Origin: Acidobacteriota bacterium
Lineage (GTDB): Bacteria > Actinomycetota > Actinomycetes > Actinomycetales > Microbacteriaceae
Length of the DNA: 64,000 nt
Direction of reading: 5' to 3'
Assembly (NCBI GenBank): GCA_019351995.1
Contig: JABBOD010000001.1
Location: forward strand, 104,120-168,119
Shown: positions 27,487 to 36,351 of the stretch, piece after piece
Layout: every line of letters begins with the position of its first letter
Numbering within the stretch: position 1 is the first letter of the stretch
Made by a program: the position numbers and the translations under genes
Notes under the pieces: model-generated
The model's input: the letters and a program-made list of their open reading frames with translations, nothing else
Databases searched by the model: none
What the model was told of the DNA's origin: nothing

Positions 27487-28247
27487 TCGTTCTCCGCATA
27501 GTCGACAAGCGCCTCGATCAGCGAGTCAGCCGAACGCTCTTCGGCGATGACATGCACCGGCAGCCCGGCGGCGCGCGCGTCGAAGGCGGTGCGCGGTCCG
27601 ATGCAGGCGACAACGGTGTCATCGGGCAGCGGCGCGAGTTGGGTGGCGAGCTGACGGGCGACACTGCCCGAGGTGACGAGCACCGCACGAATGCGGCCGG
27701 ATGCGACATCCGCCGCCACGTCCGGGGTGACCGGGACGCCGACCGTCCGATACGCGGTCACGAACTCGACCGCAAACCCGAGCTTCGACAGTCCGGCGAC
27801 GAGCGTCGGCTCGGCGATGTCCGACTGCGGAATCAGCACCCGACCGCGGATGTCGCTGGCGGGCCACTCCTTCACCAGACCGCGGGCCGAGTTGTCGGAG
27901 GCCGGGATGAAATCGACGCGATACCCCGCGAGCGCCAGTGCCGCCGCCGTGGTCTCACCGACTGCGGCGATCCTGGTGGTATCCGGCACCCGAGTTCCCT
28001 GGCTGGTCAGCACGTCGACCGTCGTCGCGCTGGTGATGACGATCCAGTCGAACTGACCGTCCTGCAACTCGAACAGCGCGTTACTCAGCGCCGACGGATC
28101 TTCGGTGCTCGCGAAGTTGATCAGCGGCGCAATCACCGGAATCGCCCCGACCCGACGCAGCGTGGCGGACACTCCGTCTCCCCATTTGCCGCCGCGAGGC
28201 ACCAGGACACGCCACCCTGTGAGCGGCTTCTCCGACACGGCGCTCAC
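27483..28247 (-). CDS. hemD: Uroporphyrinogen-III synthase
   Basis: Closes and inverts ring D of hydroxymethylbilane to give uroporphyrinogen III. The family is weakly conserved; the 254-residue product shows the two-domain pattern with LTGWRVLVPRGGKWG at the start, DWIVITSATTVDVL in the middle and VLVTSGSVARQLATQL near the end, matching HemD strand-loop motifs. Four-nt overlaps with hemC and hemB fix the assignment. It is a stand-alone enzyme, not fused to a methyltransferase. Confidence 0.93.
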   Translation of the reverse strand: MSAVSEKPLTGWRVLVPRGGKWGDGVSATLRRVGAIPVIAPLINFASTEDPSALSNALFELQDGQFDWIVITSATTVDVLTSQGTRVPDTTRIAAVGETTAAALALAGYRVDFIPASDNSARGLVKEWPASDIRGRVLIPQSDIAEPTLVAGLSKLGFAVEFVTAYRTVGVPVTPDVAADVASGRIRAVLVTSGSVARQLATQLAPLPDDTVVACIGPRTAFDARAAGLPVHVIAEERSADSLIEALVDYAENE

Positions 28248-29188
28248 TCGCTCGCACCCGGTCCACGGATGTCGCGGCTCGCGGCCAAGGGCGCCAAATC
28301 CGCAGCCCCCGCCGCCAGCAGTTCATCGGTCACACGTTTCGCGAGTTCGCCGACCGGGTCGGACGAATCCTCGGGATAGAGCGCGTGCGAACTTGTCACG
28401 TACTCGGATCCGTCTTCGCGATACACCCTCGCGCTCACGAACAGCAGACCGTCATCGTGGAGCGCATGCACGCCGACCGGCGCCGCGCAGCCGGCTTCCA
28501 GCAGAGCCAGCACAGCACGCTCCGCCTCGGCGGTGAGACGGGATGGCGTGTGGTCGACCTTCGCCACCTGCTTCTCGTGGCCCAGTCGCACCTCGACGGC
28601 AAGCGCCCCCTGAGCGGGAGCGGTCGGCCAGCCGTCGATGCCGAAGTACTCGGTGATCGCGTCGAGGCGGTGGATGCGATCCAGGCCGGCGGCGGCCAGC
28701 ACCACGGCGTCGAGGCGGTGGTCGGCATCAACGTCGCCAGCCTCGGCGCCCACGCGGCCCAGTCGGGTGTCGATGTTTCCGCGCACGTCGACCACGTCCA
28801 GGTCGGGGCGACGCGAGAGAAGTTGAGCGCGGCGGCGGGGTGAGCCGGTACCGATCCGCGCCCCGACCGGCAATTCGGCAAGGGTGAGCCCATCGCGGGC
28901 GCACAGCGCGTCCCGCGCATCGGCGCGCTTCGGCACGGCCCCGATCGAGAGACCGGGAGTTAGCACGGTCGGAAGATCTTTGAAGGAATGGATCACGGCA
29001 TCCACCTCATCGGCCAGGAGCGCGTCCCGCAGCGCGGAGGCAAAGACGCCGGTCCCGCCGAGCGACGAGAGCGACTCGGTCGATCGGTCGCCCTCCGAGT
29101 GGATGACGACGAGCTCGGCACCCAGCCTCTCGGCGACGGTCTGCGCCTGGGCGAGCGCGAGGGCGCTGCCGCGGGTGCCGATCCTCAC
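28244..29188 (-). CDS. hemC: Hydroxymethylbilane synthase (porphobilinogen deaminase)
   Basis: Polymerises four porphobilinogens. The 314-residue product begins RIGTRGSALALAQAQ, has SFKDLPT and GTGSPRRRAQL, and keeps the cofactor-binding cysteine in LLEAGCAAPVGVHA that holds the dipyrromethane primer. The true start is the GTG at 29188, which overlaps the hemH stop by 4 nt; a longer open frame upstream is shadow of hemH. Confidence 0.96.
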   Translation of the reverse strand: MRIGTRGSALALAQAQTVAERLGAELVVIHSEGDRSTESLSSLGGTGVFASALRDALLADEVDAVIHSFKDLPTVLTPGLSIGAVPKRADARDALCARDGLTLAELPVGARIGTGSPRRRAQLLSRRPDLDVVDVRGNIDTRLGRVGAEAGDVDADHRLDAVVLAAAGLDRIHRLDAITEYFGIDGWPTAPAQGALAVEVRLGHEKQVAKVDHTPSRLTAEAERAVLALLEAGCAAPVGVHALHDDGLLFVSARVYREDGSEYVTSSHALYPEDSSDPVGELAKRVTDELLAAGAADLAPLAASRDIRGPGASE

Positions 29189-30357
29189 GGAACAACCCCG
29201 GAGATCGCCGGTTTGAAGCCGAGTCGAGCGTTCTCGCAACAGCCGGGACGGCACACGTCGTACCAGGGTCCGAGCTCGGTCTTCGCCGGACGTTCGGCCG
29301 CCGGTGTGCCGTTCACGCGCTCGAGCACCAAGTCGACAAGGCCGCGCACGTATGCCGGGTGCGTGCCGGGGGTCGGAGTGCGCACGGCGATCATCCCGTG
29401 CTCCTCGGCGGTCTCGGTGGCCTCGGTGTCGAGATCCCAGAGCACCTCCATGTGGTCGCTCACGAAACCGAGCGGCACGATGACGACCGCCTCGACCCCC
29501 TCGCTCGCGAAGCCCCGGATGACGTCGTTGACATCGGGTTCCAGCCACGGCTGGGTCGGTGGCCCGGAGCGGCTCTGGTAGACGAGTTGCCACGGGATGT
29601 CGGTGCCCGCCTCACGCATGACGACCTCGGCCACCGCGCGGTGCTGGGTCGCATACGCGCCACCCGCATCGAAGGTCCGCGCCGGGGGACCAGAACGCTC
29701 CGCGTCGGAGGAGGGGATGCTGTGGGTGGAGAAGAGGATGCGGATCGCGCCCTCGGCAACCCCGCGCTCGACCAGCTCGGCGATCGCGGTGCGCAGGCCG
29801 TCCACGAACGGCTCGACGAATCCCGGGTGGTCGAAGAACTGGCGCACCTTGTCGATCTGCAGCTTCTCGCCGAGCCCGGTCTGCTCGAGAGCCATCGCGA
29901 AGTCCTCGCGATACTGCCGGCAGCTCGAATACGAACTGTATGCGCTGGTCGCCAAGCCGATGAGCTTCGTGAATCCGCGCTGATCGGCCTCGGTGAGCGC
30001 GTCGCGCAGGTACGGGTCCCAGTTGCGGTTGCCCCAGAGCACCGGGAGGTCGATGCCCCGGGAGGCGAGCTCGGTCTCCAGTGCGGCCTTCAGCACGCGA
30101 TTCTGCTCGTTGATCGGGCTGATGCCGCCGAAGTGCCGGTAGTGGTGCGCGACCTCCTCGAGACGCTCGTCGGGGATGCCACGCCCTCGCGTGACGTTGC
30201 GCAGGAACGGGATGACGTCGTCCTGCCCCTCGGGGCCGCCGAACCCGGCCAGGACGATCGCGTCGTAGGCCGTGGGCGTTGTGACGTGTTCGGGGCCGCC
30301 GGCCGCGGCATCCGTTGCCGCCAGGATTCCGCCATTGTTGGTGATGGCGCCGGTCAC
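29185..30357 (-). CDS. hemH: Coproporphyrin III ferrochelatase
   Basis: Inserts iron; together with HemQ next to it, the substrate should be coproporphyrin III (gene also called cpfC). The 390-residue product has LAGFGGPEGQDDVIPFL, FGGISPINEQ, the invariant His in FSTHSIP and the Glu region of the C-terminal half. The C-terminus has a C-x3-C-C motif (VCRPGCCEN) and an earlier SSC, consistent with the [2Fe-2S] cluster known in actinobacterial ferrochelatases. GTG at 30357 overlaps the hemQ stop by 4 nt. Confidence 0.95.
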   Translation of the reverse strand: MTGAITNNGGILAATDAAAGGPEHVTTPTAYDAIVLAGFGGPEGQDDVIPFLRNVTRGRGIPDERLEEVAHHYRHFGGISPINEQNRVLKAALETELASRGIDLPVLWGNRNWDPYLRDALTEADQRGFTKLIGLATSAYSSYSSCRQYREDFAMALEQTGLGEKLQIDKVRQFFDHPGFVEPFVDGLRTAIAELVERGVAEGAIRILFSTHSIPSSDAERSGPPARTFDAGGAYATQHRAVAEVVMREAGTDIPWQLVYQSRSGPPTQPWLEPDVNDVIRGFASEGVEAVVIVPLGFVSDHMEVLWDLDTEATETAEEHGMIAVRTPTPGTHPAYVRGLVDLVLERVNGTPAAERPAKTELGPWYDVCRPGCCENARLGFKPAISGVVP

Positions 30358-31064
30358 GCCAGCACCTCGGGGACCTCGTCGACCGAGATGCGGCGCCCGG
30401 TGAAGAACGGAATCTCCTCGCGTACGTGCCGACGGGCTTCGGTGTTGCGCAGGTGACGCATCAGGTCGACCAGGTGGATCGGATCGGCCGCTTCCAGCGC
30501 AAGGATCCACTCGTAGTCTCCCAGCGCGAACGACGCGACCGTGTTGGCCTGCACCTGCGGGTACTCCGAACCCTTTCGGCCGTGGTCGCCAAGCATTGCC
30601 GCCCGTTCCGCCTCGGGCAGCAGGTACCAGTCATAGCTGCGCACGAAGGGGTACACGGTGACCCATTCGAGCGGCGGCAACCCGCGCATGAACGAGGGGG
30701 AGTGGCTGCGGCTGAATTCGGCTTCGCGGTGGACGCCCATCGCGTTCCAACTGGGCAGCAGCGCGGCGATCGAGGGACTGCGCCGAAGAGTGCGCAGCGC
30801 CTGCTGCAGGCCATCGGCGGTGGAACCGGTGATCCAGAACATCAGATCAGCATCGGCGCGGAGGCCCGACACGTCGTAGATCCCCCTGACGGTCACGCCG
30901 TCTCGCTCGACGGCGGCGACCGCCTCCCCCAGGGGAAGGCCACGCACCACCTGGGCCGGCGCCGACGCCGGCGCCGGCGCGGCAGGGTTGCGACGAAAGA
31001 CCGCCCAGAGTGTGTATGCGGTCTCGTCGGGGGTGTCGGAAAGGGAATTCGAGCCAGTGCTCAC
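30354..31064 (-). CDS. hemQ: Coproheme decarboxylase HemQ (ChdC)
   Basis: Decarboxylates coproheme to heme b with peroxide, the last step of the Gram-positive route. The 236-residue product belongs to the chlorite-dismutase-like family and shows the actinobacterial motif YPFVRSYDWYLLP with the catalytic tyrosine, and MRHLRNTEARRHV with an expected axial-ligand region. It starts the densely overlapping part of the operon (hemQ-hemH-hemC-hemD-hemB-hemL) and sits 47 nt after the DUF3618 gene. Confidence 0.95.
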   Translation of the reverse strand: MSTGSNSLSDTPDETAYTLWAVFRRNPAAPAPASAPAQVVRGLPLGEAVAAVERDGVTVRGIYDVSGLRADADLMFWITGSTADGLQQALRTLRRSPSIAALLPSWNAMGVHREAEFSRSHSPSFMRGLPPLEWVTVYPFVRSYDWYLLPEAERAAMLGDHGRKGSEYPQVQANTVASFALGDYEWILALEAADPIHLVDLMRHLRNTEARRHVREEIPFFTGRRISVDEVPEVLA

Positions 31065-31111
31065 CCTTCCATTGTCTCCCGAGTCCCGCCGAGGCGCGAA
31101 TCGACGGACGC

Positions 31112-31354
31112 TCAGTCGTCGCTGAAGATGGCCCAGGCGACCAGTCCGACGGTGACGGCCGCCGCGATGGCACCTCCGATGAGGAACGGCATCGGGTGCT
31201 GCCGGTAGGAAATGGCTGCGCGGTCGCTCAACTCGCCCACCCGCTTGGCGATATTCAGCTTGTCCTCGATCGCGTCGAGCGTGTCGGCGAGGTCAGCGCG
31301 TGCCTTCGCCGCCCCGGCCTTCGCTTCCTGCGTCGCGCTGTCGATGATGCTCAT
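31112..31354 (-). CDS. DUF3618 domain membrane protein
   Basis: An 80-residue protein with an N-terminal amphipathic helix (KARADLADTLDAIEDKLNIAKR, DUF3618 pattern) and one membrane helix near the C-terminus (FLIGGAIAAAVTVGLVAWAI). Its ATG overlaps the preceding holin-like gene's stop by 4 nt. DUF3618 proteins occur next to holin-like and YtxH-like genes in many actinobacteria; the role is unknown but probably envelope-related. Confidence 0.85.
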   Translation of the reverse strand: MSIIDSATQEAKAGAAKARADLADTLDAIEDKLNIAKRVGELSDRAAISYRQHPMPFLIGGAIAAAVTVGLVAWAIFSDD

Positions 31355-31779
31355 GCTCGTGCCTTCTTTCCGATTCCCCTGATCGCCCGGTAGTCCTTCT
31401 GCAGACTGTCGATCGACTCCGTCGGCACCGGGGGAATCCCGCGTTTCAGGATGCGAGAGCCGATGAGCGCCAAGATGCCGGCGACGATCACCAGGAATAC
31501 CGCGACAACCAGAGCCGCCAGCCAGCCCGGCATGACCTGCGCGAGGGCGAGGATCGCGGCGGTGAGCAGGGTGCCGACCATGAACAGGAGCACAACGGCA
31601 GCTCCCGCGAGCAATCCCGCGCCGATGCCGAGTGCCTTCAGCTTCCCGATCAGCTCCGCCTTGAGCAGTTCGACCTCGCGGTGGAACAACTCCTGGATCA
31701 GAGCCGGAATGTCGGTCACCAGCGAGAGAAGCGAACGCTTGGGTGCCGGCTTCGAGCTCGTGGTGTCTGTCGCCGCCAT
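31351..31779 (-). CDS. Phage-holin-family (DUF1469-type) membrane protein
   Basis: A 142-residue protein with a cytoplasmic start, an amphipathic segment (IPALIQELFHREVELLKAELIGK) and two strong membrane helices (about 55-80 and 85-110), the DUF1469/holin 3_6 pattern. Despite the name, such chromosomal genes are not lysis genes; no phage genes are nearby. It is 12 nt after the YtxH-like gene and overlaps the DUF3618 gene, so the three form a unit within the heme operon. Confidence 0.85.
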   Translation of the reverse strand: MAATDTTSSKPAPKRSLLSLVTDIPALIQELFHREVELLKAELIGKLKALGIGAGLLAGAAVVLLFMVGTLLTAAILALAQVMPGWLAALVVAVFLVIVAGILALIGSRILKRGIPPVPTESIDSLQKDYRAIRGIGKKARA

Positions 31780-31791
31780 GAGATCAGCCGA

Positions 31792-32106
31792 TCAGGACTT
31801 CGCCGCGCTCGACGACCCGGTGCTCGACGACCCGGTCGACTTTCGCGTCGACCGGCGTGTCGCGGGCTTCGTCGTGCCGGTGACTTGCGCGACCACCTTC
31901 TTGGCCCCGTCTGCCACGAACTCCGCGACGTCGGGCGCCTTGTCTTTGACGAAGGCCTCCGCGGTGTCCACCTGCTGTTGAACTCGGGGGTCGTTCCAGA
32001 ACTTCAGCGCGGTCTTCTTGATCAACTGGTACCGCTCCCGACCCGCGCGAGCGCCCAGCACATAACCGACCCCGAGGCCGGTGACGAAAAGGATCTTGCC
32101 TTTCAT
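31792..32106 (-). CDS. YtxH-like small membrane protein
   Basis: A 104-residue protein with a short glycine-rich membrane segment at the very N-terminus (KILFVTGLGVGYVLGARAGRE) followed by a helical region and a Lys/Ser/Thr-rich tail. ATG at 32106 is preceded by GGAGTGTTCC. A start 4 codons earlier at 32118 is less likely. It opens the three-gene envelope block 36 nt after hemY. Confidence 0.8.
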   Translation of the reverse strand: MKGKILFVTGLGVGYVLGARAGRERYQLIKKTALKFWNDPRVQQQVDTAEAFVKDKAPDVAEFVADGAKKVVAQVTGTTKPATRRSTRKSTGSSSTGSSSAAKS

Positions 32107-32142
32107 GGAACACTCCATTCCTTGATGGCTGATCGTTTCAGC

Positions 32143-33405
32143 CTAACGCTCGCGCTCCGAGTCGGCGTCGAGAAGGCTCTCAGCCTGGGCCTCGGCCTGC
32201 GCGACGACGGACGCCAATCCGGTGCCAGCACCAGCCTCCCCGACGTAGCGCATTCCGTCAACGGCATGCGATCGAGGTGCAGCCCGTTCCCAGGTGATCG
32301 AGGCCGCATCCACGATTCTCCCGATCGGCATTCCGAGAAGAGCGACCGCGTCGTCGCGCGCGCGCTCGATCGCGTCGGGCCGGTCTCCGTCGTAGGAAAG
32401 TCGCAGCGCATGCAGACCGCCCCGTGTCTCGTCAAGCCATGGCCATTTCGCCGTGACGTGCGTGAGCGCGCGAGCCGTGACGCCGCTGGCGCCTTCCGCG
32501 ACCAGGACGCCCGTGCCGCGCGGGGCGGCATCCAGTTCCGGCTCATCGACCACCAGCGTGGCAAGAGTGATCTTCCGTCCCGGTGTGCGATCGGCCGCGA
32601 CGCCCGGCGCGGCAACCAGCACCTGACCGCTGAGCGACTCGCCATTGGCATTCAGCCCCTCGGGCGTGACGTCGCTGACCTCCGTATTCATCCGCACCTC
32701 GACGCCGAATCGCTCCAGGTCGGACATCAATGCGTCGATCAGTCGGGCGAGACCGCCGCGGATGCCGCTGACCTGCGATCCGGCCGGCGCGTTCTTGCGC
32801 ATCCCGCGCACGGCGTGCGTGAGCGATCCGTCGCGCAACAGCGCGGAGCGGAGGCCGGGAACCGCTCGCTCGACCGACAGCTCGTCCGGGCTCATCGAAT
32901 GCACACCGCGCACGATCGGCGCGACGAGCTGATCGACGACAGCCGACCCCATTCGGCGTCGCACCAGTTCGCCGATGGTCGCCGCTTTCGCGCCCACGAC
33001 CGAAGGAAGAAGCAGCTCGAGCTGTGCACGCATCGCCGCCCGGAGCCCGATCGCGTCGACGACGTCCGGAGCGAGAGAGATGCCAGGGATGCCGAGCACG
33101 CTCGTCGCGGGCAGCGGTTTCGCCGTGCCATCGGCGCGATACAGCCACGCGGGCAGGGCGGCAGGCGCGACGATCTCGTCCCCGAGGCCGAGCCGGGTGG
33201 CGAGCGCTGCGACCGTCCCGCCGCGGGTCGCGAAGGACTCGGCCCCGGCATCCAAATCAATGCCGCCGACGGAATGTCGTGCGAGCTGGCCGCCGACACG
33301 ATCCGAGGATTCGAGGACGACGACCTCGCGGCCGCCCAGCACCAGCCGGCGCGCAGCCACCAGGCCGGCGATGCCGCCGCCCACCACGAGAACGCGTCCG
33401 GTCAT
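32143..33405 (-). CDS. hemY: Coproporphyrinogen III oxidase, HemY/CgoX type
   Basis: FAD-dependent oxidation of coproporphyrinogen III to coproporphyrin III before iron insertion. The 420-residue product starts with the FAD motif VLVVGGGIAGLVAARRL, has DLDAGAESFATRGG and the C-terminal FAD region GMRYVGEAGAGTGLASVV. The presence of hemQ and absence of hemN/hemF-type genes in this locus support the coproporphyrin-dependent route. It is 16 nt after hemE on the same strand. Confidence 0.94.
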   Translation of the reverse strand: MTGRVLVVGGGIAGLVAARRLVLGGREVVVLESSDRVGGQLARHSVGGIDLDAGAESFATRGGTVAALATRLGLGDEIVAPAALPAWLYRADGTAKPLPATSVLGIPGISLAPDVVDAIGLRAAMRAQLELLLPSVVGAKAATIGELVRRRMGSAVVDQLVAPIVRGVHSMSPDELSVERAVPGLRSALLRDGSLTHAVRGMRKNAPAGSQVSGIRGGLARLIDALMSDLERFGVEVRMNTEVSDVTPEGLNANGESLSGQVLVAAPGVAADRTPGRKITLATLVVDEPELDAAPRGTGVLVAEGASGVTARALTHVTAKWPWLDETRGGLHALRLSYDGDRPDAIERARDDAVALLGMPIGRIVDAASITWERAAPRSHAVDGMRYVGEAGAGTGLASVVAQAEAQAESLLDADSERER

Positions 33406-33421
33406 GCGCAGGGACCCATGA

Positions 33422-34492
33422 TCAGCCGTGCTCGTGCACGAGTTCGACGATCCGCGTCAAGACGTCAGGGTCGGTGTCCGGTGGCACGCCGTGCCCGAGG
33501 TTGACGATGTGCGCCGGCGCCTTCGCGCCGCGCTCGAGCACGTCGCGTACGTGCGCCTCGAGCGTCGGCCACGGCGCCGACAGCAGCGCCGGATCGATGT
33601 TCCCCTGCAACGGGACGCGGCCCTCGAGTTTCTCGTTGGCTTCGTCGAGCGGCAGCCGCCAGTCGACACCGACGGCGTCGGCCATGCCTGCCATCAGGTC
33701 GAGCACTGCCGCGCTGTCGACACCGAAGTGGATCCGAGGAACAGCCGTGCCGCGCAGGGTGCTGAACGCGCGCTCCGAGTGCGGCGCAACGCGGCGCTGA
33801 TAGTCGCGCCGCGACAGCGATCCGACCCACGAGTCGAAGAGCTGCGCCGCGCTGGCCCCCGCGTCGACCTGCGCCCGGATGAATGCGCCCGTGACATCGG
33901 CGCACCAGTTGAGCAGCGTCGCCCAGCTGTGCGGGTCGGAGTACATCATCGTGCGGGCGCGCAGTTGGTCTTTCGATGGACCGCCCTCGACGAGATAGGA
34001 GGCAAGGGTGAAAGGTGCGCCGCCGAAGGCGATCAGGGGCGTGCTCCCCAGCTCCGCCACCGTCATCGCGACGGCTTCGCGAATCGGATCGAGGGACGCC
34101 GGGTCGAGCGGCGGCAGGCGCAGCACGTCCGACGCCGTGCGGATCGGGCTGTCGAGCACGGGCCCTCGCCCGGCGACGATCCGCACGTCGAGCCCCGCCA
34201 GCTTGACCGGCACGACGATGTCGCTGAAGAAGATGGCGGCATCCACGCCGTGTCGACGAACCGGCTGCAGGGTGATCTCGCTGGCGAGTGCGGGAGTCAG
34301 GCAGGCATCCAGCATCTCGGTGCCCACCCGCAGTGCACGGTATTCCGGCAACGAACGACCGGCCTGCCGCATGAACCAGACCGGTCGAGTGTCCGGCGCG
34401 TCGCCGCGCAACGCGCGCACCAGCGCCGACGAGGACGTCCGACCATCAATCAGCGGGTGCTCGGCGCTCAGAGCCGAATCGGGAGGGGTCAC
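33422..34492 (-). CDS. hemE: Uroporphyrinogen decarboxylase
   Basis: Removes four carboxyl groups to yield coproporphyrinogen III. The 356-residue product has the signature PVWFMRQAGRSLPEYR, FFSDIVVPVKL and, near the C-terminus, GNIDPALL and NLGHGVPPDTDPD. First gene of the long (-) heme operon; 88 nt separate it from the divergent hemA, where the promoters of both must lie. Confidence 0.97.
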   Translation of the reverse strand: MTPPDSALSAEHPLIDGRTSSSALVRALRGDAPDTRPVWFMRQAGRSLPEYRALRVGTEMLDACLTPALASEITLQPVRRHGVDAAIFFSDIVVPVKLAGLDVRIVAGRGPVLDSPIRTASDVLRLPPLDPASLDPIREAVAMTVAELGSTPLIAFGGAPFTLASYLVEGGPSKDQLRARTMMYSDPHSWATLLNWCADVTGAFIRAQVDAGASAAQLFDSWVGSLSRRDYQRRVAPHSERAFSTLRGTAVPRIHFGVDSAAVLDLMAGMADAVGVDWRLPLDEANEKLEGRVPLQGNIDPALLSAPWPTLEAHVRDVLERGAKAPAHIVNLGHGVPPDTDPDVLTRIVELVHEHG

Positions 34493-34580
34493 CCGTCAAG
34501 GTTAAGCGTGTCACCCGGCTCCGCATGCCCCTCCCGCGGCTCTCGGCACTTTCCCCGGCGATCCGTGCGTACCATGAGGG

Positions 34581-35846
34581 GTGCTTCTGTGCGTGACGGC
34601 GAGTCACCGCACCACTGACTTCGCCCTTCTTGATCGTGTCTCCCGCGAGGTTTCGTCGACCGCCGTCGACCTGGTGGCCTCCAGTGAGTCCGTGCACGGA
34701 GCCGTCGTGCTGGCGACCTGCAACCGTTTCGAGGCCTACCTCGATGTGGATGACGCCCTCGCTCATCAGCCGGCTGTCGCGGCCGACCTCGTCTTCTCCG
34801 CCCTCGCAGAATCCGTCGGAGAGGATGCCGCCACCCTCCGCTCCTCCTCCGAGCTCCTGCGTGGCGAGGAGGCGATCCGCCACCTCTTCGCGGTGAGCGC
34901 GGGACTGGAGTCCGTTGTCGTCGGCGAAGACGAGATCAGCGGCCAGGTGCAGCGCGCGTTGACCACCGCGCGTGCGGAGCACACCACGAGCAGTCCATTG
35001 GAACGTGCCTTCCAGCGAGCCGCGCGCACCTCCCGCGAGGTGCGGCATGCCACAGACCTCGGCGGTGCCGGACGTTCACTCGTCCGGCTCGCGCTCGACC
35101 TGGCGTCGTCGCGCTTTTCCGACTGGGGCGAGATGCGCGTGCTGATCCTCGGCACGGGGCACTACGCGGCCACCTCGATTGCCGCGTTACGGGCGCGGGG
35201 GGCCACCGACATCCGCGTGTTCTCGGCCACCGGCCGTGCCGACATCTTTGCCACCCGCTATGGGGTGCGTGCCGAGTACGAACTCACCCCGGCCATCATC
35301 GACGCCGACGTCGTGATCACGTGCACGACCCGGTACACGGTGACGGCGGCGGACATCCCGGATGCCGGTGCCGGTGCCCCCGAACGGCGCCTCATCATCG
35401 ACCTGGGTCTGCCCCGCAACGTCGACCCCGAGGTCGGCACCCTCTCCGGGATCGAGCTGATCGATCTGGAGCTCCTGGCGCTCCACGCGCCGCTGTCGGA
35501 ACTCGGCGCAGGCGCACAGCAGCTGGTTGCCTCGGCTGCCGCCCAGTTCGGAGCCGAGGCCGATGCGGTCCCCGGCATTGTGGCGTTCCGCGAGCACATC
35601 TTCACCACGCTCGACGCCGAGCTCACCCGGGTACGCGCGCGCGGCGGCGACCAGCAGGACACCGAGCGCATCGAGGAAGCCCTCCGCCATTTGGCGGGGA
35701 TGCTCGTGCACGGTCCGTCGGTCAGGGCACGTGAACTGGCAGCCGAGAATCGCGCGGCCGAGTTCGAGGCCGCACTTGCCCTGATCTACCAACTTCCGGT
35801 CGAGCGGCCAGCTCGCGATCTGCGCGCGGGCGACGCCACCGCCTGA
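34581..35846 (+). CDS. hemA: Glutamyl-tRNA reductase
   Basis: Reduces glutamyl-tRNA to glutamate-1-semialdehyde, the entry and control step of the C5 heme pathway. The 421-residue product has the catalytic-cysteine motif AVVLATCNRFEAYL, FAVSAGLESVVVGEDEISGQV and the NADPH domain VLILGTGHYAATSIAAL. GTG at 34581 could be leaderless (TACCAT box ends 5 nt earlier). Divergent from hemE and followed by a very strong hairpin. Confidence 0.96.
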   Translation: MLLCVTASHRTTDFALLDRVSREVSSTAVDLVASSESVHGAVVLATCNRFEAYLDVDDALAHQPAVAADLVFSALAESVGEDAATLRSSSELLRGEEAIRHLFAVSAGLESVVVGEDEISGQVQRALTTARAEHTTSSPLERAFQRAARTSREVRHATDLGGAGRSLVRLALDLASSRFSDWGEMRVLILGTGHYAATSIAALRARGATDIRVFSATGRADIFATRYGVRAEYELTPAIIDADVVITCTTRYTVTAADIPDAGAGAPERRLIIDLGLPRNVDPEVGTLSGIELIDLELLALHAPLSELGAGAQQLVASAAAQFGAEADAVPGIVAFREHIFTTLDAELTRVRARGGDQQDTERIEEALRHLAGMLVHGPSVRARELAAENRAAEFEAALALIYQLPVERPARDLRAGDATA

Positions 35847-35900
35847 GCACGCCGAGACCGGAGGATGCGGCGTCACGCCGCCTGCCCGGGCTCCCGGTTC

Positions 35901-35947
35901 ACCGCAGTGCCCCGCCCGCGAGGCGGGTTGGGGCGGGGCACTGCGGT
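35901..35947 (+). terminator. Long GC-rich hairpin after hemA
   Basis: Seventeen base pairs match perfectly (arms 35901-35917 and 35931-35947, loop 13 nt), starting 54 nt after the hemA stop. There is no long T-run, as usual in high-GC actinobacteria. It should end hemA transcription. Confidence 0.75.
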
Positions 35948-36015
35948 TGCCATCGATTCCCCCGGTTCTCAGCGCCGGGTGAGTCGAATCTTGTGGGGCC
36001 GTGGCAGGAAGACGC

Positions 36016-36054
36016 CACCCCGCCCCTCGTGTCTCAGCACACGGGGGCGGGGTG
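36016..36054 (-). terminator. GC-rich hairpin at the end of the decayed surface-protein gene
   Basis: Arms 36016-36032 and 36039-36054 pair over 16 bp with a single bulged T and a 6-nt loop. It lies directly after the sortase-signal remnant read on the (-) strand, where that gene's terminator should be, and may also stop read-through from hemA. Confidence 0.65.
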
Positions 36055-36258
36055 ACGCCGTTGAGCGGCTCCCCGACTGCCTCGCGACGACGCGCGGAGC
36101 GCCGTGCGAGGAGCGCCGGCCAGGAGACCAGCAGGAGAGAGCCAAGTACGAGCCGGCCAGGAGAGCACGAGCCGGTGAAAGCCAGCGTCGTCTGCTCGCA
36201 GGCCGTATGGGGAGACAACAGCGGCGGAGCCCCGTCCGGCGCGGACTTTCTGAAGCAT
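36055..36258 (-). pseudogene. Decayed LAFTG surface-protein gene (start and sorting signal left)
   Basis: On the (-) strand an ATG at 36258 with a good site GAAGGAATC (36264-36272) starts a frame that soon loses sense. In another frame, 36171-36185 encodes L-A-F-T-G, followed by a hydrophobic stretch (GRLVLGSLLLVSWPALLA) and a basic end (RRSARRR): a complete cell-wall sorting signal like that of the gene at 37608-39626. The sorting frame has no stop codon where it should end. The simplest reading is a large internal deletion plus frameshift of a second anchored-protein gene. It is flanked by its own promoter-like palindrome (36531-36548) and terminator-like hairpin. Confidence 0.6.
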
Positions 36259-36332
36259 GGGGTGATTCCTTCGGCTGAGGTCAGGAACGTACGCACCAGG
36301 GTGCGCGCAGGGCAGGGATTGCTCTCACCACA

Positions 36333-36351
36333 GGGACCTCGGGAAGGTCCC
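36333..36351 (-). other. Small leader hairpin in the decayed gene's 5' region
   Basis: GGGACCT (36333-36339) and AGGTCCC (36345-36351) pair perfectly around a 5-nt loop, between the promoter palindrome and the remnant ATG. I see no gene in the 270 nt between 36259 and 36530. Confidence 0.45.

Noticed and set aside
31351..31779. Prophage signal from the holin-family gene
   Set aside because: No other phage genes; the family is widespread as a chromosomal gene next to DUF3618 and YtxH-like genes.
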